NCBI GenBank assembly: GCA_002287035.1
Contig: NSKG01000003.1
Coordinates: 372,001 to 436,000, forward strand
Length of the DNA: 64,000 bases
Origin: Pseudomonas sp. WN033
Lineage (GTDB): Bacteria > Pseudomonadota > Gammaproteobacteria > Pseudomonadales > Pseudomonadaceae
Reading direction: 5' to 3'
Shown here: positions 37,024-45,445 of the stretch, piece by piece
Layout of the letters: every line of letters begins with the position of its first letter
Numbering within the stretch: the first letter of the stretch is position 1
Program-made: the position numbers and the translations under genes
The notes under the pieces: model-generated
Told to the model about the DNA's origin: nothing
What the model saw: the letters and a program-made list of their open reading frames with translations, nothing else
Databases searched by the model: none

Positions 37024-37095
37024 GCTGGACTCCAGTTTTTGTGCTTGTTGTATCCGCGGGTCGGGTGTTGACTACGGAGCTATCACAGGCACTGG

Positions 37096-37111
37096 AGCAA
37101 GGGCTGTGCCA
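37096..37111 (-). promoter_or_regulatory. Sigma-54 promoter of the TAXI-TRAP operon
   Basis: On the minus strand TGGCACA-N4-TTGCT matches the -24/-12 consensus perfectly, with the -12 element 73 nt from the receptor ATG. The adjacent sigma-54 activator DctD is the obvious candidate regulator. Confidence 0.85.
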
Positions 37112-37229
37112 CAAGGCTGAAAGTGTTGATGCAGAGCGGTTGGTGGATTTTTGTGAAGGTTTTTTGGGTGGAATGATGCCGGTGCCTCAAAGGCTGATGG
37201 GTGGAAATCCACCCATCAGAGGTCAGGAG

Positions 37230-37260
37230 ATCAGGGTCAAGATACGAAGTCTTGCCTTTT
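37230..37260 (+). repeat. Left end repeat of the Y1-transposase remnant
   Basis: ATCAGGGTCAAG, a short insertion, then TCTTGCCTTTT. It resembles the left arm of the palindrome at 38704-38779 and the inverse of 37596-37626. Confidence 0.55.
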
Positions 37261-37337
37261 GCCTTCGCGGCTTGGTGCTTGCTGCGCATTCGAAACCGGC
37301 GCACTCTCGCTTTGATTGATATTGGAAGAGCCAGGGA

Positions 37338-37623
37338 ATGGCGCGACCTTTGCGATTGGAGTTTGCAGGCGCTTTGTATCACATTATCGCGCGGAGTGAC
37401 CGGCGTGACCGATATGAAGCAAGAGATTGATCTCACGCAAAGACTCGACGAGTTTCCAGCCAGCCAACATCGACATAATATTTTGCAGGCGGGCGATAGA
37501 GACGCTGTGATCGTTGAGGCGTACGTGAGCGGCGGCTATACCCTTCAAGCCATCGGGCGGCATTGTGGCTTGCACTATTCACGTGTCAGCATGTGGGCAA
37601 GGCAAAAGTCAAGATTTGACCCT
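37338..37623 (+). pseudogene. Decayed REP-associated tyrosine (Y1, IS200-like) transposase
   Basis: The frame from ATG 37338 reads MARPLRLEFAGALYHIIARS, the standard N-terminus of RAYT/Y1 transposases, and stops after 30 codons. In a different frame, from about 37480, the sequence reads like the C-terminal helix-turn-helix of the same family (AYVSGGYTLQAIGRHCGLHY, then SRVS). The middle, including the catalytic tyrosine region, is deleted and the two ends are out of frame, so the gene cannot make an active enzyme. It is flanked by inverted copies of a repeat, as expected for a RAYT and its REPs. Confidence 0.75.
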
Positions 37624-37626
37624 GAT
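37596..37626 (-). repeat. Right end repeat of the Y1-transposase remnant
   Basis: On the minus strand ATCAGGGTCAAATCTTGACT and the following TTTGCC, an inverted copy of the 37230 end. It overlaps the last codons of the transposase remnant. Confidence 0.6.
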
Positions 37627-37632
37627 GTGGAG

Positions 37633-38019
37633 TCAGAAGGTAAAGTCTTGACTTATCATGTGCATAGAGTCTACGGTCTCGGTGATGTTAATTTTTTCGC
37701 TACTCACTTTATAACGAATGACGCTGTCTGCTGCGTCGTTTCTCCAGCGGCCCCAGCTTGAACCAAACTGAGTACGCCAAACAACCCGATCACCTTCATA
37801 CCTGCATTCATAAACGAAGCGCTGATTATCTGAAACGCGCATATAGCTAACTCTTGCATTGGAACCATGCGTCGTCCCGGAAATAATATCTACTGGCTGG
37901 AACATGATGGCAGCCATAGCAGCTTTGCAAACATTGATCTTCTGCTCGTCAGACAGAGACTGAGCATTTGTTGACAACGACACAAAGCCTGTCAATACGA
38001 ATATAAATACCTTTTTCAT
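37633..38019 (-). CDS. Secreted hypothetical protein, 128 aa
   Basis: The signal peptide MKKVFIFVLTGFVSLSTNAQ is followed by a roughly 108-residue domain with Cys in KINVCKAAMAAIMF and in RFVYECRYEGDRVVW, possibly a disulfide. I do not recognise the family. The ATG at 38019 has a strong GGGAGGAG site; the frame extending to 38082 has no such support. Base composition is more A+T-rich than the flanking operons and it sits between a transposase remnant and a duplicated pseudogene, so recent acquisition is likely. Confidence 0.65.
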   Translation of the reverse strand: MKKVFIFVLTGFVSLSTNAQSLSDEQKINVCKAAMAAIMFQPVDIISGTTHGSNARVSYMRVSDNQRFVYECRYEGDRVVWRTQFGSSWGRWRNDAADSVIRYKVSSEKINITETVDSMHMISQDFTF

Positions 38020-38056
38020 ACTCCTCCCATGATTAAGCGGCCATGACCTAAACTCG

Positions 38057-38117
38057 GCGGCCTCAAGTTCCAAGTGCAACATCAGTTGATGGAGCCGAGG
38101 TTGGTCATTGAGGCCGC
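38057..38117. repeat. Inverted repeat downstream of the urtE pseudogene
   Basis: GCGGCCTCAA (38057-38066) and TTGAGGCCGC (38108-38117) are perfect inverse copies 41 nt apart. This may be a terminator-like structure or the edge of the duplicated segment. Confidence 0.45.
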
Positions 38118-38125
38118 TGTTCCTT

Positions 38126-38699
38126 TCACGCGGTCAGGTACTGCTGAATTAGCCTATCACCCAAAGTGTCCATTGTGCCATCGGCGACCACCCGGCTACG
38201 TTCCATGATGAAGAAATCATCGGCGGCGCGGCGGGCGAGGGTAGTTTCTGTTCGACTAGCAGCATGGTCTGACCCCGCTCGTTGTTGAGCTTGCGGATCA
38301 TGTAGCTGATATCGCGCACGATGTTGGACTGGATGCCTTCGGTCGGCTCGTCGAGGATCAACTGCCTGGGTCGAGCTCCAGCGCTCGGCCGATTGCCAGT
38401 TGCTGCTGGACGCCGGACAGTTCGTCGCCACGCCGGTGTTTGATTTCCTTGAGTACCGAAACGGTTCATAGACCTGCGCCGTATCTGCCGGGCGCGCTCC
38501 GAGCGAGATCTTCAGGTTGTCAGCAGCGGGAAAATTTCGCGGCCCTGGGCGACCCGGCCCGGGCGCGGTTTTCCGTGCTCAGGCGGGTGATGTCCTAGCC
38601 GTTGAGCAGAATCTGGCCATCGCGGATCGGTAGCAGTCCGGTCACGTACTCGAGCAAGATAGTCTTACTCACCCTGTTGCATCCGAGCAGGCAGCCGCA
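38126..38699 (-). pseudogene. Decayed, 5'-truncated duplicate of urtE
   Basis: The segment aligns along its length with intact urtE at 39615 to about 40235, including the 3' end (QQYLTA and stop) and FFIMERSRVVADGTMDTL. It has several single-base losses and small deletions that shift frame, a TAG in place of a Trp/Gln-type codon near 38597, and a ruined Walker A (GCNRVSKTI where urtE has GRNGVGKTT). Homology stops abruptly at about 38700, where a palindromic repeat begins, so the first 29 or so codons are missing. It is a dead copy. Confidence 0.88.
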
Positions 38700-38703
38700 C
38701 GAA

Positions 38704-38779
38704 ATCAGGGTCAGGTCTTGCTTTTTGCCTGTGGTGCTTTTTGCCTTTTCTGTGGCAAAAAGCAAGACTTGACCCTGAT
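38704..38779. repeat. 76-bp palindromic (REP/BIME-like) repeat
   Basis: The 26-base arms ATCAGGGTCAGGTCTTGC... (38704-38729) and their inverse (38754-38779) match at 25 of 26 positions around a 24-base loop. The arms match the two end repeats of the Y1-transposase remnant 1 kb away. It abuts the broken 5' edge of the urtE pseudogene. Confidence 0.75.
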
Positions 38780-38818
38780 GTGCTTTAATTAATTGATCGG
38801 AAAAGTAGAGGTCGCTGC

Positions 38819-39484
38819 ATGAATAAGTTGATAAGAATTTTTTTGCAGTCAATATTTCTAATGGTTTCTTTTGGATTGACGGGGGCTGTTAGTGCTGAAA
38901 ATGATGTCCCTGATCTTGAGAAAATCTCCAAAAAGTATAATGAGAGCGGTTGTCCAGGATTAATAAGGCTTGATGATGAATATGAGGGTGTTTATTCGTT
39001 GATTTCGATGGATGAGATGCTAGTCAATATGATTGGTGGGGAGGCGTTGACTAACTCTTGGTTTGATAATTTAAGGGTTACACAATTAACAAGGCCGGTG
39101 AATGAGAATTATTTGAGGCTTAAAAGGTATGCGCTAAGGGATGATGTGAAAAAATTAATTGAAGATGATTGGGAGGCTGTTCAAAGTAAAGTTGAAGAAG
39201 CAATGGGGGGGTTTAATGAAGAAGTAGTGCGTCAGCTATCTCAATCTGAGAAGTTTAAGAAGAAGAAATTAATGACGCTGCAGCCATTGGCTCAGATGTC
39301 AACAGAAGAATATGTGGGAAGGCTCAAGGATGAATATTTATATGTTCTGGTCTGTCGTGTCTATGAAATGGCATTTGTTGAAGGGTCAAAGGGCGATGAG
39401 TTGGTTGGAAACTATTTGAGGTCGGTTGCACGTACTGCTTTGCCAAGTAATATTAATAGGCTGATGAATTTGATTGATGAGTAG
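38819..39484 (+). CDS. Secreted hypothetical protein, 221 aa, A+T-rich
   Basis: The signal peptide covers residues 1-26 (FLQSIFLMVSFGLTGAVSAE), followed by a mostly helical, charged domain with single cysteines in ESGCPGLIRLDDEYEG and LYVLVCRVYEMAF. I do not recognise the family. Base composition and codon use are strikingly A+T-rich compared with both neighbours, a clear sign of transfer. It sits between the palindromic repeat and the intact urtE, that is, inside the duplicated urtE bracket. Confidence 0.65.
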   Translation: MNKLIRIFLQSIFLMVSFGLTGAVSAENDVPDLEKISKKYNESGCPGLIRLDDEYEGVYSLISMDEMLVNMIGGEALTNSWFDNLRVTQLTRPVNENYLRLKRYALRDDVKKLIEDDWEAVQSKVEEAMGGFNEEVVRQLSQSEKFKKKKLMTLQPLAQMSTEEYVGRLKDEYLYVLVCRVYEMAFVEGSKGDELVGNYLRSVARTALPSNINRLMNLIDE

Positions 39485-39540
39485 AAAAGTGACGTTAAAT
39501 GTATCATGTGAAGATTGAGGCTATGTTTGGTATAAGTTCT

Positions 39541-39601
39541 AAAGCCCATTTAATTTTGGGCTGTACTGATACGGTATTCACCGAACACCGCTTCAGTACA
39601 G
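39541..39601 (-). terminator. Terminator region downstream of urtE
   Basis: AGCCCA and TGGGCT (39543-39562) form a short stem, on the minus strand followed by TTTAG. An adjacent pair, CTGTACTGA (39561-39569) and TCAGTACAG (39593-39601), can form a second stem. They lie between urtE and the convergent 221-aa gene and could serve both. Confidence 0.45.
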
Positions 39602-39614
39602 TCCACGGTTCCTT

Positions 39615-40316
39615 TCACACCGTCAGATAGCGTTGAATCAGCTCATCATCCAGAGTGTCCATTGCTCCATCGGCGACCACCCGGCCACGTTCCATGATGA
39701 AGAAATCATCGGCGGCGCGGCGGGCGAACGGCAGTTTTTGTTCGACCAGCAGCACGGTCAGGCCCAGCTCGTTGTTGAGCTTGCGGATCACGTCGCTGAT
39801 GTCGCGCACAATGTTGGGCTGGATGCCTTCGGTCGGCTCGTCGAGGATCAGCAGCTTGGGGTCGAGCACTAGTGCCCGACCGATTGCCAGTTGCTGTTGC
39901 TGGCCGCCGGACAGGTCGCCGCCGCGCCGGTGTTTCATTTCCTTGAGTACCGGAAACAGCTCATAGATCTGCGCCGGTATTTGCCGGGCGCGGTCCTTGC
40001 GCGCGCCGAGCGAGATCTTCAGGTTTTCCTCTACTGTCAGCAGCGGGAAAATTTCGCGGCCCTGTGGGACGTAGCCGATCCCGGCGCGGGCCCGGTTTTC
40101 CGTGCTCAGGCGGGTGATGTCCTGGCCGTCGAGCAGGATCTGGCCATCGCGGATCGGCAGCAGTCCGGTCACGCACTTGAGCAGGGTAGTCTTGCCCACT
40201 CCGTTGCGTCCGAGCAGGCAGCCGCAGGTGCCTTCCTTGAGCTCAAGGTTGAGATCCCAGAGGATGTGGCTCTGGTTGTAGTACTGGTTGATGCCCTGGA
40301 TGCTCAGCACGCTCAT
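39615..40316 (-). CDS. urtE: Urea ABC transporter ATP-binding protein UrtE
   Basis: A 233-residue LivF-like ATPase. Walker A is GRNGVGKTTLLKCVTG, followed by GYVPQGREIFPLLTVEENL, signature LSGGQQQQLAIGRALV and Walker B LLILDEPTEGIQPNIV; the EGIQPNIV ending is characteristic of UrtE. Start overlaps the urtD stop. It is the last gene of the operon, intact, and the parent of the pseudogene at 38126-38699. Confidence 0.93.
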   Translation of the reverse strand: MSVLSIQGINQYYNQSHILWDLNLELKEGTCGCLLGRNGVGKTTLLKCVTGLLPIRDGQILLDGQDITRLSTENRARAGIGYVPQGREIFPLLTVEENLKISLGARKDRARQIPAQIYELFPVLKEMKHRRGGDLSGGQQQQLAIGRALVLDPKLLILDEPTEGIQPNIVRDISDVIRKLNNELGLTVLLVEQKLPFARRAADDFFIMERGRVVADGAMDTLDDELIQRYLTV

Positions 40317-41149
40317 TCCCCCAGATAGACTTCGATCACGCGCGGGTCGTTCTGCACCTGATCCATGGTTCCTTCGGCCAGCACGCTGCCCTGGTGCAGC
40401 ACCGTGACCTTGCGCGCGATCGAGCGGACGAAGGCCATGTCATGCTCGACCACGATCACCGAGTGCTTGCCGGCCAGTGAAGTCAGCAGGTTGGCGGTGT
40501 GCTCGACTTCTTCGCCGGTCATCCCGGCCACCGGCTCATCGACCAGCAGCACCCGTGGGTTCTGCATCAGCAGCATGCCGATCTCCAGCCACTGCTTCTG
40601 GCCGTGAGACAGTTCGCCAGCGTTGCTGTGGCGCTTGTCGACCAGACCGATCTGGATCAGCACCTCATTGATCCGGTCGCGCTGCTCGCCGTTCAACTGG
40701 CGGGTCAGGGTGTACCACACGCGCTTATCGGCGGCGGTGGCCAGCTCCAGATTTTCGTAGACGCTGAGCGCCTCGAAAATGGTCGGTTTCTGGAACTTGC
40801 GGCCGATTCCGCCACGGGCGATCTGATGCTCTGACAGCTTGAGCAGATCAATGCGCTGGCCAAAATAGACGCTGCCGGTATCGGGCCGGGTCTTGCCGGT
40901 GATCACGTCCATCATGGTGGTCTTGCCGGCACCGTTGGGGCCGATGATGCAGCGCAGTTCGCCGTCGTCGATATACAGGTTGAGGTTGTTCAGCGCTTTG
41001 AAACCGTCGAAGCTGACGCTGACGTCCTCGACGTAGAGAATCGGGCCGTGCCTGGTATCCACCGGCCGCTCGAACTCCGGGGTCGGCAGCATGAAATCGA
41101 ATACCCGGTCGCGGCGCCAGGTTTCACGGAATTGCGCCAGTGTGGTCAT
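40313..41149 (-). CDS. urtD: Urea ABC transporter ATP-binding protein UrtD
   Basis: A 278-residue LivG-like ATPase. Walker A is GPNGAGKTTMMDVITG, then IGRKFQKPTIFEALSVYENL, signature LSHGQKQWLEIGMLLM (LSHGQ in place of LSGGQ, normal for UrtD) and Walker B LLVDEPVAGMTGEE. It overlaps both urtC and urtE by four bases. Confidence 0.93.
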   Translation of the reverse strand: MTTLAQFRETWRRDRVFDFMLPTPEFERPVDTRHGPILYVEDVSVSFDGFKALNNLNLYIDDGELRCIIGPNGAGKTTMMDVITGKTRPDTGSVYFGQRIDLLKLSEHQIARGGIGRKFQKPTIFEALSVYENLELATAADKRVWYTLTRQLNGEQRDRINEVLIQIGLVDKRHSNAGELSHGQKQWLEIGMLLMQNPRVLLVDEPVAGMTGEEVEHTANLLTSLAGKHSVIVVEHDMAFVRSIARKVTVLHQGSVLAEGTMDQVQNDPRVIEVYLGE

Positions 41150-42246
41150 GCCTTGTCTCCCTTGCGGCGTACCAGTTTGTCCAGCAGCCCGACGATGCCC
41201 TTGGGCAGCAGCAGGGTGACCAGCACGAACAGCGCGCCCAGAATGAACAGCCAGGTTTCCGGCGAGAAGGTGGTAAAGAAGGTTTTGGCGTAGTTGACCG
41301 AGAAGGCGCCGACAATCGCGCCGAACAGGGTGCCACGCCCGCCGGTGGCGACCCAGACGACCATTTCGATTGAGTTCAGCGGCGAGAACTCGCCGGGATT
41401 GATGATGCCGACCTGGGGCACATAAAGCGCGCCGGCCACCGCCGCCAGCATGGCTGAGAACACGAACAGCCAGAGCTTGTAGGACTCGACCTGATAGCCG
41501 CTGAAACGGGTCCGGCTCTCGGCATCGCGGATAGCGATCAGCACCCGGCCCAGGCGCGAGGTGACGATGTAGCGGCAGGCCAGATAGCCGAGGATCAGAG
41601 CGATGGCCGAGGCGACGAACAGCCCGGCGCGGGTGGCCTTGGCGGTGATGTCGAAGCCGAGGATTTCCTTGAAGTCGTTCAGGCCGTTGTTGCCGCCAAA
41701 GCCCATTTCGTTGCGGAAGAACGCCAGCATCAGGGCGAAGGTCAGGGCCTGGGTGATGATCGCAAAATACACCCCGGTAACCCGCGAGCGAAACGCCAGC
41801 CAGCCGAACACCAGAGCCAGCAGGCCGGGTACCAGCAGGATCATTAGCGCGGCGAACCAGAACATCTCGAAGCCCTGCCAGTACCAGGGCAGGCTTTCCC
41901 AGTTGAGAATGACCATGAAATCCATCAGTTCCGGGTGACCGTAGACGCCCCGATCACCGATCTGGCGCATCAGGTACATGCCCATGCCGTAGCCGCCGAG
42001 GCTGAAGAACGCGCCGTGGCCGAGCGACAGGATGCCGGCATAGCCCCAGATCAGGTCGACTGACAGTGCCAGCAGGGCGAAGCACAGGAACTTGCCGAGC
42101 AGCGCCACGGTAAAGTTGGAAATATAGAACGGCGAGCTGGTCGGCAGCGCCAGGTTGCAGATCGGCACGACGATGGCCATCAGCAGTACCAGGCCCAGCA
42201 CCAGCATGCCGCCGCGATCACTGAGTAACAAACGTTGAGTCAGCAT
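41146..42246 (-). CDS. urtC: Urea ABC transporter permease UrtC
   Basis: A 366-residue LivM-like membrane permease with about nine or ten helices; conserved GYAGILSLGHGAFFSLGGYG and the coupling region RIAIRDAESRTRFSGYQ-like sequence (here LIAIRDAESRTRFSGYQV). The late WVATGGRGTLFGAIVGA is typical. 28 nt after urtB. Confidence 0.93.
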   Translation of the reverse strand: MLTQRLLLSDRGGMLVLGLVLLMAIVVPICNLALPTSSPFYISNFTVALLGKFLCFALLALSVDLIWGYAGILSLGHGAFFSLGGYGMGMYLMRQIGDRGVYGHPELMDFMVILNWESLPWYWQGFEMFWFAALMILLVPGLLALVFGWLAFRSRVTGVYFAIITQALTFALMLAFFRNEMGFGGNNGLNDFKEILGFDITAKATRAGLFVASAIALILGYLACRYIVTSRLGRVLIAIRDAESRTRFSGYQVESYKLWLFVFSAMLAAVAGALYVPQVGIINPGEFSPLNSIEMVVWVATGGRGTLFGAIVGAFSVNYAKTFFTTFSPETWLFILGALFVLVTLLLPKGIVGLLDKLVRRKGDKA

Positions 42247-42274
42247 AAGTGTCTCTCGTAATGGGGCGTGCAGC

Positions 42275-43918
42275 TCAATCGGCCGCCGCCCGGCCCTTCT
42301 GCGGGAACAGGCCCTTGGGTTTCTTCTGGATGAACAGGATCAGCATTACCAGCACCAGTACCTTGGCCAGCATGGCCCCGGCATAGGGCTCGAGGAAGTT
42401 GTTGATCAGACCCAGGCTCATGGCGCTGACCAGGGTGCCCCAGAGGTTGCCGACGCCGCCGAACACCACCACCATGAACGAGTCGATGATGTAGGCCTGA
42501 CCGAGGTTGGGACCGACGTTGGTGATCTGCGACAACGCCACCCCGGCCACCCCGGCGATACCGGAGCCCAGACCAAAGGTCAGCGCATCGATCCAGCTTG
42601 AACGCACCCCGACCGCTCGGGCCATGGCCCGGTTCTGCGACACTGCGCGAACCTTGAGGCCGAGGCTGGTGCGCTTCATCACCAGCAGCAGGGCGAAGAA
42701 CACCATCAGCCCGAACAGCAGGATGTAGAGCCGGGTGTAGGTGATCGACAGCACCGGGTTGAGGGTCAGGGTGCCGCTGATCCACTCCGGCGAAGTCACC
42801 GGACGGTTGAGCGGGCTGAACAGGGTGCGTACCGCCTGTTGCAGAACCAGGCTGATGCCGAAGGTGGCCAGCAGGGTTTCCAGCGGCCGGCCATAGAGAA
42901 AGCGGATCACCCCGCGCTCGATGGCGATGCCGACCAGCCCGGCGATGATGAATGCGGCGGGAATGGCGATCAGCAGGCTCCATTCGATCAACCCGGGGAA
43001 CAGCACCTGCACCCCCCAGGTGGTGTAGGCGCCGATCATGATCAGCTCGCCATGGGCCATGTTGATCACGCCCATGACCCCAAAGGTAATGGCCAGACCA
43101 ATGGCCGCCAGCAGCAGGATCGAACCGAGGCTAAGGCCAAAGAACAGGTTCTCGACGAACCGGTAGAACTGGATTCTGGTCTGGATCGAGTCCAGTGCCG
43201 AGCGTGCCGCTGCGCGCAGTTCCGGATCGCTTTCATTGTCGGCGACCTGAGTCAGGGCGTTGCGCGCTTCGCGCTCAAGCGAGCCTCTGAGGCTGTCGAT
43301 CGCCTGCAGACGCTGGTCGCGGTCGACGCCTTGCAACTGGTACAGGGCCAGAGCGGTGTCGATCGCGGCGCTGACCCGACCACTGTCTTCGCTTTGCTGG
43401 CGCTCGAGCAGCAGGGCGATACCGTCACTGTCGATGCCGTCGCGGATAAAGCGGCGCACCGCGTCGTAACGCACCTGCGCTTCGGCATGATTGAGATTGA
43501 GCTGGGCCAGCAGGCTGCGCAACTGGCTGCGCAGGCTGTTGTTGACCGGAATGCGGCGCAGGCCGCTGATCCCTTCGAGCGGCTCACCAGTAATGGCGTC
43601 CAGGGTCAGGTTGCCGTCGCGGATGGCAACTACTGGCGGGGTCTCGCGGTTGGCCTGCAGGTTGCCGTCCTGCAGGGCGGTCAGTACCGCGATCAGTTGT
43701 TCATGTTCGAGTCGGGCCAACTCGGTTACGGTGGCGGCGCGCTGTGGCAGGCTGCCTTGCGGGAGCTGGCGCACCAGGTCGGCAAACCCCGGAGTGCCGG
43801 GCGTGTATTCGTTGGCCGGGCTATCGGCCTGTGCGGTCCAGCCCAGGCCCAGGCCGGCAAGCAGGATCAGCCATAGGCCGGCAGCGCGTAGCCGCTGCCA
43901 GAAGGAGTGTGAGGTCAT
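42275..43918 (-). CDS. urtB: Urea ABC transporter permease UrtB
   Basis: A 547-residue protein. A signal peptide or first helix (residues 12-31) is followed by a roughly 220-residue periplasmic helical extension, distinctive of UrtB. The C-terminal half is a LivH-type permease of about eight helices (GVMGVINMAHGELIMIGAYT, then MALLVMKRTSLGLKVRAVSQ-like coupling sequence). Order after urtA is standard. Confidence 0.92.
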   Translation of the reverse strand: MTSHSFWQRLRAAGLWLILLAGLGLGWTAQADSPANEYTPGTPGFADLVRQLPQGSLPQRAATVTELARLEHEQLIAVLTALQDGNLQANRETPPVVAIRDGNLTLDAITGEPLEGISGLRRIPVNNSLRSQLRSLLAQLNLNHAEAQVRYDAVRRFIRDGIDSDGIALLLERQQSEDSGRVSAAIDTALALYQLQGVDRDQRLQAIDSLRGSLEREARNALTQVADNESDPELRAAARSALDSIQTRIQFYRFVENLFFGLSLGSILLLAAIGLAITFGVMGVINMAHGELIMIGAYTTWGVQVLFPGLIEWSLLIAIPAAFIIAGLVGIAIERGVIRFLYGRPLETLLATFGISLVLQQAVRTLFSPLNRPVTSPEWISGTLTLNPVLSITYTRLYILLFGLMVFFALLLVMKRTSLGLKVRAVSQNRAMARAVGVRSSWIDALTFGLGSGIAGVAGVALSQITNVGPNLGQAYIIDSFMVVVFGGVGNLWGTLVSAMSLGLINNFLEPYAGAMLAKVLVLVMLILFIQKKPKGLFPQKGRAAAD

Positions 43919-43981
43919 AACCGCAGTCCTGAATCAGGTGTCCGATGCAACTGGACAGGGTGTTGTCGTTATCGCTATCAG

Positions 43982-44037
43982 CCCGAGGCCGCGGCTGTAT
44001 TACCGACGGCCTCGGGACTTGCCCCAGTTTGCTGGGG
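43982..44037 (-). terminator. Two intercistronic hairpins between urtA and urtB
   Basis: CCCGAGGCCG/CGGCCTCGGG (43982-44016) and CCCCAG/CTGGGG (44022-44037) are stacked in the 128-base gap. Neither has a clear U-run. They probably protect the urtA message or attenuate into urtB. Confidence 0.5.
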
Positions 44038-44046
44038 CCTCACCGG

Positions 44047-45342
44047 TCACTGGGTACTGGTGCCCAGGCAGGTGTTGGTTTGGGTGTTGTAGTTGCCGCA
44101 GTTGATCGGTGCGGTCCAGTCGGCGATCAGGTCTTTGCTGCCTTCCAGATACTTGGACCAGGCATCGCCAGGCACCAGATCTTCGGTACGCGAAACGGTG
44201 AGGAACTGGCCATCGTCCTGGATTTCACCGATCAGCACCGGCTTGGTGATGTGGTGGTTGGCCAGCATGGTGCTGACGCCGCCGGTCAGGTTCGGCACCT
44301 GCACACCGACCATGGCGTCGATTACCGCGTCGGTATCGGTGGTGCCGGCTTTCTCGACTGCTTTAACCCACATGTTGAAGCCGATGTAGTGGGCTTCCAT
44401 TGGGTCATTGGTGACGCGCTCGGTGTTGCCGATGAACTCGTGCCAGGTCTTGATGAAGGCCTCGTTCTCCGGGGTCTCTTCGCTCATGAAGTAGTTCCAG
44501 GCGGCCATGTGGCCGACCAGTGGCGCGGTGTCGATTCCCGACAGCTCTTCTTCGCCGACCGAGAAGGCCACGACCGGAATGTCTTCGGCCGATACGCCCT
44601 GGTTGCCCAGCTCACGGTAGAACGGCACGTTGGCGTCACCGTTGATGGTCGATACTACGGCGGTCTTCTTGCCGGCGCTGCCGAAGCGCTTGATGTCGGC
44701 GACGATGTTCTGCCAGTCGGAGTGGCCGAACGGGGTGTAGTTGATCATGATGTCCGACTCGGCCACGCCGTTGGCCTTGAGGTAGGCCTCAAGGATACGG
44801 TTGGTGGTGCGCGGGTAGACGTAGTCGGTGCCAGCCAGTACCCAGCGTTCGATGCCCAGTTCGTCCTTCAGATAATCCACTGCCGGAATCGCCTGCTGGT
44901 TCGGCGCTGCACCGGTGTAGAAGATGTTGCGCGAGGACTCTTCACCTTCGTACTGCACCGGATAGAACAGGATGCCGTTGAGCTCTTCGACCACCGGCAG
45001 TACCGATTTGCGCGAGACCGAGGTCCAGCAGCCGAAGATCGCATCAACCTTGTGCTGCTCCAGCAGCTCGCGGGTACGCTCGGCGAACAGCGGCCAGTTC
45101 GAGGCCGGGTCGACCACTACCGGTTCCAGTTGCTTGCCGAGCAGGCCGCCTTTCTTGTTCTGCTCCTCGATCAGCATCAGCATGGTGTCTTTCAGGGTGG
45201 TTTCGGAAATCGCCATGGTGCCGGACAGCGAATGCAGAACACCGACCTTGATGGTTTCCGCCTGCACCGCCAGGGCGGTCAGGGCCATGCTGCAGGCCAC
45301 GCCCAAAGCGCCTGCCTGTTTCACCAGTTTCTTCAATGTCAT
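44047..45342 (-). CDS. urtA: Urea ABC transporter substrate-binding protein UrtA
   Basis: A 431-residue periplasmic protein of the UrtA/FmdD group. The signal peptide (about residues 1-29, ending LAVQAE) is followed by IKVGVLHSLSGTMAISET, which is near-invariant in UrtA, and by IFGCWTSVSRKSVLPVVEE and YPVQYEGEESSRNIFYTGAA. Amide-binding FmdD relatives share much of this, so urea is likely but not proven. Confidence 0.9.
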   Translation of the reverse strand: MTLKKLVKQAGALGVACSMALTALAVQAETIKVGVLHSLSGTMAISETTLKDTMLMLIEEQNKKGGLLGKQLEPVVVDPASNWPLFAERTRELLEQHKVDAIFGCWTSVSRKSVLPVVEELNGILFYPVQYEGEESSRNIFYTGAAPNQQAIPAVDYLKDELGIERWVLAGTDYVYPRTTNRILEAYLKANGVAESDIMINYTPFGHSDWQNIVADIKRFGSAGKKTAVVSTINGDANVPFYRELGNQGVSAEDIPVVAFSVGEEELSGIDTAPLVGHMAAWNYFMSEETPENEAFIKTWHEFIGNTERVTNDPMEAHYIGFNMWVKAVEKAGTTDTDAVIDAMVGVQVPNLTGGVSTMLANHHITKPVLIGEIQDDGQFLTVSRTEDLVPGDAWSKYLEGSKDLIADWTAPINCGNYNTQTNTCLGTSTQ

Positions 45343-45445
45343 TGTCGTTCTCCAGATGTGTGCGCGTGTTCAAATCAGGTTTATTGCTGGAACATCGGGT
45401 GTGTCTGGCAATGGACCTCCTTGTCGTCGTTGGGCCTGTTCTGCC

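Noticed and set aside
37201-37761. A continuous 186-codon plus-strand protein over the transposase relic
   Set aside because: The frame starts inside the end repeat and joins unrelated reading; the family-like N- and C-terminal pieces lie in two different frames.
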